Assembly (NCBI GenBank): GCA_002346545.1
Contig: DEAA01000013.1
Location: 127,006-191,005, forward strand
From: Acidobacteria bacterium UBA2994
Lineage (GTDB): Bacteria; Acidobacteriota; Vicinamibacteria; Vicinamibacterales; UBA8438
Length of the DNA stretch: 64,000 nt
Direction: 5' to 3'
Every line of letters begins with the position of its first letter. Position 1 is the first letter of the stretch. This document shows positions 26,631-35,673 of this stretch, in pieces. The notes under the pieces were generated by a model. That model had not been told where the DNA came from. It ran no database searches and saw nothing but the letters and a program-made list of their open reading frames with translations. Made by a program: the position numbers and the translations under genes.

Positions 26631-28553
26631 ATGGGTAAGGTAATAGGAATTGATCTGGGTACGACGAACTCTGTTGTCGCGGTTATGGAAGGTGGAGAAC
26701 CGGTGGTAGTGACCAATCCAGAGGGCAACCGGCTGACGCCCTCGATCGTCGCCTTTGCGAAGTCGGGCGAGCGGCTAGTGGGCCAGGTGGCCAAACGGCA
26801 GGCGGTCACGAACCCCGAGAATACGGTGTTCTCGATCAAGCGCTTCACCGGCCGGAAGTACGACGAAGTCGATGAGGAGATGAAGATGGTCCCCTACGAG
26901 GTGGTCAAAGCTTCGAACGGGGACGCTCGGGTCAATGCGGGCGGCAAGGAATCATCGCCCCCCGAGATCTCCGCGATGATCCTCCAAAAGTTGAAGGAGG
27001 CGGCCGAAGAGTATCTGGGACAGTCGGTGGGACAGGCTGTGATTACCGTGCCGGCCTACTTTAATGATGCCCAGCGCCAGGCGACCAAGGACGCAGGTCA
27101 GATCGCCGGGCTGGAGGTGCTCCGGATCGTCAACGAACCGACCGCGGCGGCCTTGGCCTACGGACTAGAGAAGAAGCAGGACGAGACGATCGCCGTCTAC
27201 GACTTCGGTGGAGGGACCTTCGATATCTCCATTCTGGAGGTGGGCGAGGGCGTCGTTGAGGTTAAATCGACCAACGGCGACACTCATCTGGGTGGCGACA
27301 ATCTGGATCAGCGGATCATCGAGTGGATCGCCGACGAGTTCCTCAAGAGCGACGGCATCGATCTGCGCAAGGACCGGATGGCGCTTCAGCGGCTCAAGGA
27401 GGCGGCGGAGAAGGCGAAGATGGAGCTTTCGACGGTGGTCGAGACCGAGATCAACCTGCCGTTCGTCACTGCGGACCAGTCCGGTCCGAAGCACCTGGCG
27501 ATGACGCTGAGCCGGTCGAAGTTCGAGCAGCTCGTCGAAGAGTTGCTGCAGAAGACGGTCGAGCCGGTTAAGCGTGCGCTGTCCGACGCCGGCCTCGACG
27601 CCTCGCAGATCGATGAGGTGGTCATGGTCGGTGGGTCGACCCGGGTGCCTCGGGTGCAGGCCATTGTGAAAGAGCTGTTCGGCAAGGATCCCCACAAAGG
27701 GGTCAACCCGGACGAAGTCGTCTCGGTGGGCGCCGCGCTGCAGGCCGGCGTGCTGGCGGGCGAGGTTAAGGACCTGCTGCTGCTGGATGTTACGCCGCTC
27801 TCGCTGGGGATCGAAACCCTGGGAGGCGTGCTGACCACGTTGATTGACCGGAACACGACCATCCCCGCCAAGAAGGCCGAGACCTTTTCGACCGCAGCAG
27901 ACAGCCAGACGAGCGTCGAGGTGCACGTGCTCCAGGGCGAGAGGCCGATGGCGCGCGACAACCGCACGCTCGGAAAGTTCAAGCTGGACGGTATTCCGCC
28001 GGCACCCCGTGGCATGCCGCAGATCGAGGTGACGTTCGATATCGATGCCAACGGCATCGTGAACGTCTCGGCCAAGGATCAGGGCACCGGAAAGGAACAG
28101 AAGATCGTCATTACCGCCTCGAGTGGTCTGTCCAAGGACGAGGTGGAGCAGATGATGAAGGAGGCCGAGGCGCACGCCGACGAGGACAAGCAGCGCAAGG
28201 AGGCCATCGAGGCACGGAATCAGGCCGACCAGGCCGTCTATGCGGCCGAACGGATGCTGAAGGACGCCGAAGACAAGGTTGCCGCGTCCGACAAGGAGGC
28301 GATCGAGGCGGCCATCGCCGATGTGAAGAAGGCGCTTGAGTCAGACGACACCGCTGCGCTGACCGCGGCGATGGAACGGCTGACCGCGGCGCAGCACAAG
28401 GCGGCCGAGGCTATGTATTCACAGGGTCAGACTCCGCCGGCGGATGGCGGCGCAGCCCCAGGGGAAGATGCCGGGGCGGCGGGCGGTGCCGAAGCAGGCG
28501 GCGACGCCGACGGCGATGTCATCGATGCCGAGGTGGTCGAGGAGAACAAGTAG
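26631..28553 (+). CDS. dnaK: Chaperone protein DnaK
   Basis: 640-residue Hsp70. The ATPase domain begins [20 protein letters not shown] and includes [17 protein letters not shown] and [14 protein letters not shown]. The substrate-binding domain carries [19 protein letters not shown], followed by a helical lid and a Gly/Ala/Asp-rich tail ending EVVEENK. Length is standard. ATG 26631 follows AGAGGA at a good distance. It starts a likely dnaK-dnaJ-hspR operon driven from the promoter at 26530-26558. grpE is not between dnaK and dnaJ. Confidence 0.98.
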   Translation: MGKVIGIDLGTTNSVVAVMEGGEPVVVTNPEGNRLTPSIVAFAKSGERLVGQVAKRQAVTNPENTVFSIKRFTGRKYDEVDEEMKMVPYEVVKASNGDARVNAGGKESSPPEISAMILQKLKEAAEEYLGQSVGQAVITVPAYFNDAQRQATKDAGQIAGLEVLRIVNEPTAAALAYGLEKKQDETIAVYDFGGGTFDISILEVGEGVVEVKSTNGDTHLGGDNLDQRIIEWIADEFLKSDGIDLRKDRMALQRLKEAAEKAKMELSTVVETEINLPFVTADQSGPKHLAMTLSRSKFEQLVEELLQKTVEPVKRALSDAGLDASQIDEVVMVGGSTRVPRVQAIVKELFGKDPHKGVNPDEVVSVGAALQAGVLAGEVKDLLLLDVTPLSLGIETLGGVLTTLIDRNTTIPAKKAETFSTAADSQTSVEVHVLQGERPMARDNRTLGKFKLDGIPPAPRGMPQIEVTFDIDANGIVNVSAKDQGTGKEQKIVITASSGLSKDEVEQMMKEAEAHADEDKQRKEAIEARNQADQAVYAAERMLKDAEDKVAASDKEAIEAAIADVKKALESDDTAALTAAMERLTAAQHKAAEAMYSQGQTPPADGGAAPGEDAGAAGGAEAGGDADGDVIDAEVVEENK

Positions 28554-28574
28554 GGCTCCCGATCCGGAACGCTC

Positions 28575-29678
28575 ATGGAGTTCTACGTCATTCTCGGGGT
28601 GGATCAGACGGCGTCGACGGCAGACGTAAAACGCGCCTACCGTCGACTCGCCAGAAAGTACCACCCTGACATCAACCCCGGCGACCACGAGGCCGAGGCG
28701 TTCTTCCGTCGTGTGAGCGAAGCTTACGCGACGCTCATCGATCCGGATCTACGTCAGGACTACGACGCACGTGGACTCCGTAGAGAGACCGGCGCCGGGG
28801 CGGAAGTCGAGTTCGAAGGGTTCGACTTCTCGGTGTCGACGACTGGGGATGAGGCCTCGACCTTTGGCGACCTGTTCTCCGACGTGCTGTCTGGCGCAGA
28901 GGCATCTGGTGAGCGAGGCGGGCCGCCGGCCGGGATTGATCTTCAGGTCACCCTGGGCTTGGGTTTTGACGAAGCGGTCCGTGGAGGCACCTTCGGGGTC
29001 ACCGTTTCACGCGTCGCGCCCTGCGACGCCTGTCGTGGGACTGGCGCCCGTCGGGTTGCCCAGAGCCGGTGCGGTGCGTGCGCCGGGACTGGGCAGTCTC
29101 GGTGGAGCCGTGGCCACATGGTGTTCTCGCGCCAGTGCGGACAGTGCGCTGGGACGGGGCTCAGGCAGCAGCGTCCCTGTGGCGTCTGTCGAGCCGAGGG
29201 CATTGTCTCTCGGACCGAAGCGGTCGCCGTGCCGCTCCCGGCCGGCGTGGCCGATGGAACCAAGGTCAGAATACCGGGCAAGGGCAGCGTGGGTCGACGA
29301 AGAGGTGTCGTCGGCGATCTATATGTGACCGTGGTGGTGCAGTCGCATGTCGTGTTCCGGCGAGATGGAGATGACCTGCACCTGGTCGTGCCGGTCGCCG
29401 TCCACGAAGCGGCGCTTGGCGCTCGAATCGACGTGCCGACGGTCGATGGCCGGGCGCGGGTACGCATTCCGCCCAGCACTCAGGCAGGCCAACGCCTGCG
29501 ACTACGAGGCCGTGGCGTGCCTTCGCCGCGGACCGGTGAACCGGGAGACCTCATCGTAGAGGTCCGCATCGTGCTTCCCGAGGTCATCGACGAACGCGTC
29601 AAGCAGCTGCTCCACGATCTGGCGGAGCTCTCCACTGAAGATGTACGAGCCCGGCTCTGGTCAGAGGTGACGACGTGA
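28575..29678 (+). CDS. dnaJ: Chaperone protein DnaJ
   Basis: 367-residue type I (zinc-finger) J-protein, the DnaK co-chaperone. The J domain (1-68) has the HPD motif in KYHPDINPGD. Four Cys-rich motifs follow: CDACRGTG, CGACAGTG, CGQCAGTG and the degenerate CGVCRAEG. Two beta-barrel client-binding domains and a C-terminal dimerisation region complete it. The usual Gly/Phe-rich linker is short and Asp/Ser/Glu-rich here. The stop overlaps the hspR GTG start (29675) by four bases. Confidence 0.94.
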   Translation: MEFYVILGVDQTASTADVKRAYRRLARKYHPDINPGDHEAEAFFRRVSEAYATLIDPDLRQDYDARGLRRETGAGAEVEFEGFDFSVSTTGDEASTFGDLFSDVLSGAEASGERGGPPAGIDLQVTLGLGFDEAVRGGTFGVTVSRVAPCDACRGTGARRVAQSRCGACAGTGQSRWSRGHMVFSRQCGQCAGTGLRQQRPCGVCRAEGIVSRTEAVAVPLPAGVADGTKVRIPGKGSVGRRRGVVGDLYVTVVVQSHVVFRRDGDDLHLVVPVAVHEAALGARIDVPTVDGRARVRIPPSTQAGQRLRLRGRGVPSPRTGEPGDLIVEVRIVLPEVIDERVKQLLHDLAELSTEDVRARLWSEVTT

Positions 29679-30142
29679 GCCCACGAAAACGAGCACAGAC
29701 GACGGGCAAGGGTGACGGTGAGGGCTACTTCATGATCAGCGCGGTTGCCCGGCGCTACAACATCCACCCGCAGACCCTGCGCCTGTATGAGAGGGAAGGT
29801 CTTCTCAAGCCATCCCGAACCGAGGGCAATACCAGACTCTATTCGGATGCCGATCTCGCGCAGCTCGAGACCATCCTGGCGCTGACGCGCGACCTGGGCG
29901 TAAACCTGGCCGGTGTCGAGATTATCCTCAACATGCGCGCCAAGATGGATCGCATGCAGGAGGAGGTCAACGAGTTCATGGCGTACGTGAAACAGGAGCT
30001 CGCTCGCGGTCTTGGTGATTGGGAGCAGCGATTGGGCACCTCCCTGGTAAGATCGTCGCCAACCGACTTGGTACGCGCCGAGCCGACGACGCCAGTTGTC
30101 ACCGAAGTCTCCGTCGAATCGGACGGAGAGCCGTCACCGTGA
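29675..30142 (+). CDS. hspR: HspR, MerR-family heat-shock repressor
   Basis: 155-residue MerR-type regulator. After a basic N-terminal extension the winged helix-turn-helix (residues about 19-60) contains YFMISAVARRYNIHPQTLRL and YEREGLLKPSRTEGNTRLYS. A coiled-coil dimerisation helix (residues 65-115) and a variable tail follow. HspR proteins bind HAIR operators (CTTGAGT-N7-ACTCAAG) and use DnaK as co-repressor, so placement at the end of the dnaK operon implies autoregulation. A canonical HAIR was not found upstream of dnaK, only the half-site-like pair noted there. Assignment to HspR rests on context plus the HTH. Confidence 0.88.
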   Translation: MSPRKRAQTTGKGDGEGYFMISAVARRYNIHPQTLRLYEREGLLKPSRTEGNTRLYSDADLAQLETILALTRDLGVNLAGVEIILNMRAKMDRMQEEVNEFMAYVKQELARGLGDWEQRLGTSLVRSSPTDLVRAEPTTPVVTEVSVESDGEPSP

Positions 30143-30165
30143 TCTGATTTCTCTGCTTCGCCACG

Positions 30166-31005
30166 ATGGCCTGTTCCCATTGTCACGACGTTGGTTGGCG
30201 TACCGTCCCGGGAGACGACGCCGGACGGGTGGAACGGTGTGAGTGTTGGCGGCTGGGCGTGGCCACGACCCAGCTTGATGCGGCCCGTATCCCGGCCCGG
30301 TATCGAGACTGCGACCTCGATTCCTTCGTGACCTATCCGAACGAAGCGCTGCTCAACGCGATCGACCGGGCGATGCGGTTCGCCGAGGCGTTTCCGGTCG
30401 TCGAAAAAGGGCTCTTGCTGATTGGGCCGCCGGGGATCGGTAAGACGCACATTGCGGTGTCCGTGCTACGGCAGGTCGTGCTTGCCAAAGGGGTGCGCGG
30501 GTTGTACTACGACACCCGTGACCTGCTTAGCACGATCCGTGCGACCTACAACCCGGTGACACGGACCTCCGAGCTCGATGTCTTACGCCCGGTGATGGAG
30601 GCCGAGCTGCTGGTGCTCGACGACCTCGGCGCCGAGCGGCCTACCGACTGGGTCGAAGAGACCATGAACCTTGTGGTCAATACCCGCTACAACGATCGGC
30701 GTCCCACTATCTTCACGTCCAACTACGAAGACGCCAGTGACCCTGACGCGCTCGACTCGCTGCTGGTCCGGGTCGGTTTCCGGATGCACTCGCGCTTGCG
30801 CGAGATGTGTGACTTCCTGGAGTACAGCAGCCCCGACTTCCGCGATTTCCAGGGCGGGCCCCCGAGCGGGGAGGAGCTCGAGCGCCGTTGGAAGAGCCAG
30901 CCCCGTCGGACGACCTTGCCTTCCAGGGCGACGGTACGGGCACGCGCGAAGCTCCGCCCTGGCGGCCGTGATCTCGGGTGGTCCGGTGGCCGCGCCGGTG
31001 GCTGA
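30166..31005 (+). CDS. DnaC/IstB-like AAA+ ATPase with N-terminal Cys cluster
   Basis: 279 residues. An N-terminal cysteine cluster (CSHCHDVGW then CECW) could bind zinc. The AAA+ core has Walker A GPPGIGKTH, Walker B LLVLDDLGAE and the sensor-1 TIFTSNY, as in DnaC/DnaI helicase loaders. Length and domain order fit the primosomal loader family rather than the IS21 IstB helper, and no transposase is nearby. The C-terminal tail is basic and Arg/Gly-rich. A helicase-loading role is inferred from family. It overlaps the likely hemW start by about 20 bases. Confidence 0.87.
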   Translation: MACSHCHDVGWRTVPGDDAGRVERCECWRLGVATTQLDAARIPARYRDCDLDSFVTYPNEALLNAIDRAMRFAEAFPVVEKGLLLIGPPGIGKTHIAVSVLRQVVLAKGVRGLYYDTRDLLSTIRATYNPVTRTSELDVLRPVMEAELLVLDDLGAERPTDWVEETMNLVVNTRYNDRRPTIFTSNYEDASDPDALDSLLVRVGFRMHSRLREMCDFLEYSSPDFRDFQGGPPSGEELERRWKSQPRRTTLPSRATVRARAKLRPGGRDLGWSGGRAGG

Positions 31006-32128
31006 GGCAGTGCTCGGGCTGTATCTGCACATCCCGTTCTGCGACGCCATCTGTAACTACTGCAACTTCAACCGCGGACTTCTCGATGCAGAGCTGAAGG
31101 CCCGGTATCTGGTGGCGCTGGAGGGGGAGATTGCCCGGGCGTCGGAGGCGACACCGGTTGATACCATTTTCTTTGGCGGCGGCACGCCGTCGGTATTGAC
31201 GCCGACCGAGGTCGAGACCCTGCTCTCGGTGTGCCGTGACGCGTTCGACCTGCGTCCAGGCGCAGAGATTACCCTCGAGATGAACCCTGAGGGGGCATCC
31301 AATGACCGCTTGCATGGTTATCGGGCGGCCGGAATCAACCGGCTGAGTCTTGGTATCCAGTCTTTCCGTGACGAGGAACTGCAGCGATTGGGCCGTCTCC
31401 ACAGCGCCGGGCGCGCGGTGGAGGCGTTTTGGACGGCCCGAGCGGCCGGGTTCGACAACATCAGTCTCGACCTGATGGTCTGGCTGCCCGAGCAGACCGT
31501 CATTGCCTGGATGGAGTCAGTCGAGCAGCTGATATCCATGGGCCCCGATCACGCGTCGCTCTATCTGCTGGAACTCTACCCGAACGCACCACTTCGGGAA
31601 GAGATGGCGCGAGGAAGCTGGGAGCAGGCTCCAGACGAAGCGGCTGTCGAGATGTATCACTGCGGACTTGCTGCCCTCGAAGACGCCGGCTATCGTCAGT
31701 ATGAAATCTCGAACGTCGCCAGACCCGACCATCGGTCCCGCCACAACCTGAAGTACTGGTCGGGCGGGGAGTGGCTTGGATTCGGATGTGGGGCCCATTC
31801 GACACGTGGGCGACGGCGGTGGAAGAACGTGAGCGACATCGGCGATTACGCTGCCAGGATGGAAGCGGGAGAGGCGGTCGTGGGCTCCAGCCGTGAACTG
31901 TCCGATGAGGAGCGCTTGACCGATACCATGTTTCTCGGGCTCCGTCTGGTGGAGGGGATCGATCTTGGCCTGATCGAGGCGCGGTTTGGGCAGGACCCCT
32001 GGGACCGCTGGGGCAGTAAGCTCGAGCCGTTTGTCGCGGCCGGTCTGCTCGTGCGGGAGCAACGTCGGCTCAGATTGACCCGGGAGGGTATGCTGCTGGC
32101 GAACGAGATCATGCAAGTGTTCGTGTGA
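30986..32128 (+). CDS. hemW: HemW-like radical SAM protein (heme chaperone)
   Basis: About 380 residues from GTG 30986. The radical SAM CxxxCxxC is at C19, C23 and C26 (HIPFCDAICNYCNF), followed by TIFFGGGTPSVL, LEMNPEGA, NRLSLGIQSF and the HemW C-terminal domain (YEISNVARPDHRSRHN, LGFGCGAHST). The single CxxxCxxC and absence of an extra cysteine make HemW (heme trafficking) more likely than the anaerobic oxidase HemN. The start is uncertain: GTG 30968, 30986 and 30998 are in frame. Confidence 0.9.
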   Translation: MAAPVAEAVLGLYLHIPFCDAICNYCNFNRGLLDAELKARYLVALEGEIARASEATPVDTIFFGGGTPSVLTPTEVETLLSVCRDAFDLRPGAEITLEMNPEGASNDRLHGYRAAGINRLSLGIQSFRDEELQRLGRLHSAGRAVEAFWTARAAGFDNISLDLMVWLPEQTVIAWMESVEQLISMGPDHASLYLLELYPNAPLREEMARGSWEQAPDEAAVEMYHCGLAALEDAGYRQYEISNVARPDHRSRHNLKYWSGGEWLGFGCGAHSTRGRRRWKNVSDIGDYAARMEAGEAVVGSSRELSDEERLTDTMFLGLRLVEGIDLGLIEARFGQDPWDRWGSKLEPFVAAGLLVREQRRLRLTREGMLLANEIMQVFV

Positions 32129-32129
32129 C

Positions 32130-32846
32130 ATGCGAATGAAATCGAAACAGATGACCCAGCACCGACCGTTGGTGAGTCCCGTGCGCACCGGCATGGTGGT
32201 GGCGGTCTCGTTCGTCCTTGGCCTTGTCTGGGGGGCGGGCCGCGGCGAGTCTGCCGCGCAACCGCCAACTCAATCCGTCTCGCCGGAGCCGGCGGCCCCG
32301 GTCCAGACGCCGGCTCCTCCGCCAGGTACGGCGACTCTCCCGTCGCCAGGTTCGACTGTGTCGCCGGGACCCTCGACCGCCACTGGCGGGAGAAGCGGCA
32401 CCTCCGGAGCGGTGCTTCCGCTTGGGGCGGTCGATTCGCTCGAGCCGCCGAGCCGCGAGACTGCTCGGCTGTTCACCGCGGATCATGGGCTCATCCTCAG
32501 CTTCCTCAAGCCAGGACAAAACACTGCGTTCGAGCGGACGATGAAGCGTGTGTTCGAGGCGATGGCGATCAGTCCCGACAATGAGCGGCGGCGGCAAGCC
32601 TTGGGATGGAAGCTGTACAAGGCCGAGGATCCGCTCGACGGCGGAGTCCTGTTGTATATTTCCGTGTTTGATCCGACCGTGCCAGACATGGACTACTGGG
32701 TGCCGGAGATCCTGAACGAGGCGTTTCCGACCGAAGTGCAGGAGCTTTATGAGACTTATGCTGGCGCATTCGCCGACGGTCAAACGCTTCAGAATCTGAC
32801 GCTGCTCTATCCGTCTCCCGATGGTGTGGGTGGAGTTCAGGAGTGA
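32130..32846 (+). CDS. Exported proline-rich protein, paralogue 1 of a tandem pair
   Basis: 238 residues. An N-terminal hydrophobic export or anchor segment (about 20-38, TGMVVAVSFVLGLVWGA) precedes a Pro/Ala/Ser/Thr-rich linker (about 45-95) and a C-terminal globular domain of about 120 residues. That domain (TADHGLILSFLKPGQN, AFERTMKRVFEAMA, ALGWKLYKAE, EVQELYETYAGAF) is paralogous to the whole mature part of the next protein. The two-strand plus helix pattern is reminiscent of small dimeric alpha/beta-barrel folds, but no motif is conclusive. Function unknown. It starts two bases after hemW; ATG 32136 is an alternative start. Confidence 0.75.
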   Translation: MRMKSKQMTQHRPLVSPVRTGMVVAVSFVLGLVWGAGRGESAAQPPTQSVSPEPAAPVQTPAPPPGTATLPSPGSTVSPGPSTATGGRSGTSGAVLPLGAVDSLEPPSRETARLFTADHGLILSFLKPGQNTAFERTMKRVFEAMAISPDNERRRQALGWKLYKAEDPLDGGVLLYISVFDPTVPDMDYWVPEILNEAFPTEVQELYETYAGAFADGQTLQNLTLLYPSPDGVGGVQE

Positions 32847-32929
32847 TGGTTTGGGTTGGACGGGTTGGTTAGGGTAGAGTTAGCGCCCTTGGACAGCCCT
32901 GTTGTACGTGTAAGGAAGAGGAGTAGATC

Positions 32930-33427
32930 ATGTTGCGTATGGGAACTCGGAGGACTCGTCTCTGGGGTGGTGCGGCAGCCGTCGCGGCCCTAACCGTCGG
33001 CGTCTTGCTTGGTGGCGCGTTTGCTCCACGGTCCGAGGCAGCGGCTCAGCCGTCCGTGGGCTTCACGGGTGAGGTCGGGATCATCCTGAACGTGGTCGAC
33101 CCGTCGAAGGCTGCCGACTTCGAACGCGTGATGGACGCCTATATCGAGACCTTGAGATCGAGCGATGACGCACAGCGCGCGCGCATGGGGTCTGGGCTAA
33201 AGGTGTACCGGGCGGCCGAAGCCGGACCGAACAACTTCGCACTGTATTACCTGGTAGCTGATCCCGTCGTGAGCGGTGGCAACTACGCGGTAGCTCAGAT
33301 CCTCGCTGACGAGTACCTGGGCGGACCGCCCGAGAACGGCGACGAAGTGCGTGAGCTCTACGAGGCCTACACTGGATCGCTGCAGGGTGGCGGCCAGCAG
33401 ACCATCAATCTCAACGCCGTGAACTAG
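32930..33427 (+). CDS. Exported small protein, paralogue 2 of a tandem pair
   Basis: 165 residues with a good signal peptide (about 1-38, ending near SEAAAQ). The mature domain (VGIILNVVDPSKAADFERVM, SGLKVYRAAEA, YYLVADPVV, EVRELYEAYTGSL) aligns along its length with the C-terminal half of the protein at 32130-32846. It lacks the proline-rich linker. GGAAGAGGAG-like ribosome-binding sequence precedes the ATG. Probably periplasmic. Function unknown; the pair look like a recent tandem duplication with divergence. Confidence 0.78.
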   Translation: MLRMGTRRTRLWGGAAAVAALTVGVLLGGAFAPRSEAAAQPSVGFTGEVGIILNVVDPSKAADFERVMDAYIETLRSSDDAQRARMGSGLKVYRAAEAGPNNFALYYLVADPVVSGGNYAVAQILADEYLGGPPENGDEVRELYEAYTGSLQGGGQQTINLNAVN

Positions 33428-33467
33428 GAGGCAGAGCGTTCTTCCCTCTGCCTCGACCCGGGTCGAG
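33428..33467. terminator. Hairpin plus 16-bp palindrome after the exported protein gene
   Basis: Immediately after the stop codon GAGGCAGAG (33428-33436) pairs perfectly with CTCTGCCTC (33446-33454), loop nine bases. It overlaps the perfect palindrome CTCGACCCGGGTCGAG (33452-33467). No T-tract. Region 33428-33564 is otherwise empty and separates convergent genes. Confidence 0.5.
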
Positions 33468-33564
33468 ATTACCGGTCATAGCCTTTCGTTCCCCGCGCAG
33501 GTATGTTGCGGCGCCAGTGGGTCTTTTGGCCCACCGCTGTCGTGCGTTTGTCGCCCGCCTGGGC

Positions 33565-34047
33565 TTAGAAGGCGAAATTGAGGCCGGCATAGAGCCGCTG
33601 ATAGGCGCTGTCGGTTGATGACCCGCGCAGCGAGAAAACCCGGTAATCTACCCGGAGTCTGAGCGGTCCGGCGACCGAGATCTTCACGCCTCCGCCTGCG
33701 TTGCTGCCGGAGTTGGTGCCTCCCAACCCCGCGCCGCGCTCCTGATACAAGCCTCCACCGATGGTGCCGTAGAACTGCAGTCCGGCTAGGCTGATCGGGG
33801 TCTGGGCCAGCAGATTGAACATGCCGGTCCGGAGTCCAGGCCCCCCGGCCTCGACATCTTGAGCGGTATCGGCGTACTCGAACTCGAATCCAAGTACGAG
33901 CAGGCCCAGCCCGGCGCTAAAACCGCGGACCGGACGGTTGTCCTGGGCAGTGTTGGTGCCGACGAACAGGGTCAGATCGGCGTGGGCTCTGGCGGCCGGA
34001 CCGAGCAGGATCACCGCAGTGACAAGCAGGAAAAGAGGTCGTCTCAT
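33565..34047 (-). CDS. Small outer-membrane beta-barrel-like protein
   Basis: 160 residues from ATG 34047. A signal peptide (MRRPLFLLVTAVILLGPA, cut near AHA) is followed by alternating hydrophobic/polar strands (LTLFVGTNTAQDN, LLVLGFEFEYADTA, LQFYGTIGGGLYQE, LRLRVDYRVFSLRG) and a terminal aromatic YAGLNFAF, the signature of outer-membrane barrels. The likely eight-stranded size matches OmpA/OmpX-like or lipid-modifying small barrels. The function is not known. An upstream in-frame codon at 34080 is less likely because it would precede the signal peptide with polar residues. Confidence 0.78.
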   Translation of the reverse strand: MRRPLFLLVTAVILLGPAARAHADLTLFVGTNTAQDNRPVRGFSAGLGLLVLGFEFEYADTAQDVEAGGPGLRTGMFNLLAQTPISLAGLQFYGTIGGGLYQERGAGLGGTNSGSNAGGGVKISVAGPLRLRVDYRVFSLRGSSTDSAYQRLYAGLNFAF

Positions 34048-34275
34048 CGGGTGTGTCGTGGTGGGAGAATCCGTTCGCATGATAGCAAAGAGTGGGGTCG
34101 CGCTCCCGTGATAGAGTGCGCCACCGATGGACCTGCGGCCAAGGGACGCCCAGCGTTCCCCGTGCTAGATGGTTCGCGAGTTCGCCGAAACCGAGATGGC
34201 GTCCCATGTGATGACGGGGGACGAGGCCCATTGGTTAGTGATCGCCAGGCAGTATTTGGAGGCCGACTGAGATCG

Positions 34276-35226
34276 ATGTCGGAGGAACTTGTGGCGACCA
34301 TCGCGGCCGTACTGGAGGGAGATCGGCGCGCCATCGCGCGCGCCATCACCCGGGTCGAGAACGATCCGGCCGCTGCGGCGGCCATCATCGGCGGTGTGCA
34401 TGCCGCGGGCGGAGGAGCCCTACTCGTCGGCGTCACCGGTTCTCCCGGCGTGGGTAAGAGCTCACTGGTCGACCGCATGACAGCGGCTTGGCGAGCTCGG
34501 GGCCGTCGGGTTGCAGTGCTGGCTGTCGACCCGTCGAGTCCCTTCACGGGCGGTGCGGTCCTCGGTGATCGGGTGCGCATGCAGAACCACGCCGGCGACG
34601 AGGGGGTGTTCGTCCGGAGCATGGCCACCCGTGGCAAGCTTGGAGGTTTGGCTCGGGCCACCTGCGACGCCGCCGTCGTGCTCGATGCGGCAGGGTTCGA
34701 CGTTGTAGTCATCGAGACCGTCGGTGTGGGGCAGGCTGAGGTAGAGATTTTCCGGGCCGCTGACGTGACCACAGTGGTGACGATGCCGGGCACCGGCGAT
34801 GGCGTCCAGGCGATCAAGGCCGGGGTCATGGAGATCGCCGATCTGTTCGTCGTCAACAAGGCGGATCTGGCCGGTGCCGGTCGCGCCGCGACCGAGATCG
34901 AGGCTGCGCTCAGCCTGGCAGAGCTCCCGCCCGAGGCCTGGCGCCCCCCGGTGCTTCAAACCACGGCAACCCGGAACGAAGGCGTGGGCGAGGTGCTGGA
35001 CACCATCGACAGGTTTCGCGAGCATGACGATGCGGGAACGACGGAGCGTCGCCGCGAACGTGCGGCGGCTCGGGTCCGTCAGATTCTGGCGGACAGGGTG
35101 GTGGCTGGAGTGGAAGCCTCGGGCGGCATCGATCGGGCGGTGGATGCAATCACCGACGGCACCCTGGATCCCTATGCGGCCAGCGAGACGTTGCTGAGAG
35201 ACCGCTCGAACCGCGAGGGCGGCTGA
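34276..35226 (+). CDS. meaB: Methylmalonyl-CoA mutase-associated GTPase MeaB
   Basis: 316-residue G3E-family GTPase that protects and reloads the B12 cofactor of methylmalonyl-CoA mutase. Walker A is GVTGSPGVGKSS; VLAVDPSSPFTGGAVLGDRV, RMQNHAGDEGVFVRSMATRG and VVIETVGVGQAEVE are diagnostic, with base-recognition NKAD. ATG 34276 was chosen because the family begins around VAAVLEGDRRAIARAITRVE; a longer in-frame extension to 33859 lies over the minus-strand barrel gene and is rejected. It is followed 13 bases later by the epimerase gene. The 34081-34275 leader holds no confident gene. Confidence 0.94.
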   Translation: MSEELVATIAAVLEGDRRAIARAITRVENDPAAAAAIIGGVHAAGGGALLVGVTGSPGVGKSSLVDRMTAAWRARGRRVAVLAVDPSSPFTGGAVLGDRVRMQNHAGDEGVFVRSMATRGKLGGLARATCDAAVVLDAAGFDVVVIETVGVGQAEVEIFRAADVTTVVTMPGTGDGVQAIKAGVMEIADLFVVNKADLAGAGRAATEIEAALSLAELPPEAWRPPVLQTTATRNEGVGEVLDTIDRFREHDDAGTTERRRERAAARVRQILADRVVAGVEASGGIDRAVDAITDGTLDPYAASETLLRDRSNREGG

Positions 35227-35238
35227 TACCCTGGACGC

Positions 35239-35673
35239 ATGAAGACAACCCTGGATCACATTGGGATTGCGGTTAGCGATCTTGACGCGGCGCTTGAGTT
35301 CTATCGAGATGCTCTCGGACTCGAGCTAGGTCTCGCCGAGGAGGTAGCGTCCGAACGGGTGCGGGCTCAGTTCCTGCCGGTGGGTGAAGCCTCGCTCGAG
35401 CTGCTGGAAGCGACCGCTCCGGAGTCGGCCATCGCGCGTTCCGTCGAACGGCGAGGGCCTGGCATCCATCACATCACCTTGCGCGTGGACGATTTGCAGG
35501 TCGCACTGGATCGTCTCAAGGCGCGCGGAGTTCGACTCGTCGATGAGCGGCCCCGGGCCGGCGCCGGTGGAAGTTTGGTCGCCTTCATTCATCCCTCGGC
35601 GGCGCAAGGCGTCCTTGTCGAGCTGAAACAGATGCCTGAGGTGCCGGCTTCCGAAAGGAGCACGGACCGTTGA
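35239..35673 (+). CDS. mce: Methylmalonyl-CoA epimerase
   Basis: 144-residue vicinal-oxygen-chelate enzyme that interconverts (2R)- and (2S)-methylmalonyl-CoA. The metal ligands are provided by [15 protein letters not shown] (His7), the [13 protein letters not shown] glutamate, [11 protein letters not shown] and QGVLVELKQ. Length is typical. It sits between meaB and mtnP, and its stop overlaps the mtnP TTG start by four bases. With MeaB and the B12 subunit at 7622 it marks propionyl-CoA to succinyl-CoA metabolism. Confidence 0.94.
   Translation: MKTTLDHIGIAVSDLDAALEFYRDALGLELGLAEEVASERVRAQFLPVGEASLELLEATAPESAIARSVERRGPGIHHITLRVDDLQVALDRLKARGVRLVDERPRAGAGGSLVAFIHPSAAQGVLVELKQMPEVPASERSTDR

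Noticed and set aside
27165..28175. A 336-codon minus-strand open frame opposite dnaK
   Set aside because: Shadow of dnaK; such antisense frames over dnaK are well-known artefacts.
30166..31005. IS21 IstB transposition helper
   Set aside because: No transposase or inverted repeats nearby; N-terminal cysteine cluster and context favour a DnaC/DnaI-type loader.
34169..34270. A 33-codon frame just upstream of meaB
   Set aside because: No ribosome-binding site and no recognisable motif; too short to support.
33859..34275. N-terminal extension of meaB back to 33859
   Set aside because: It would overlap the minus-strand barrel gene, and the extension is not like MeaB, which begins around 34276.
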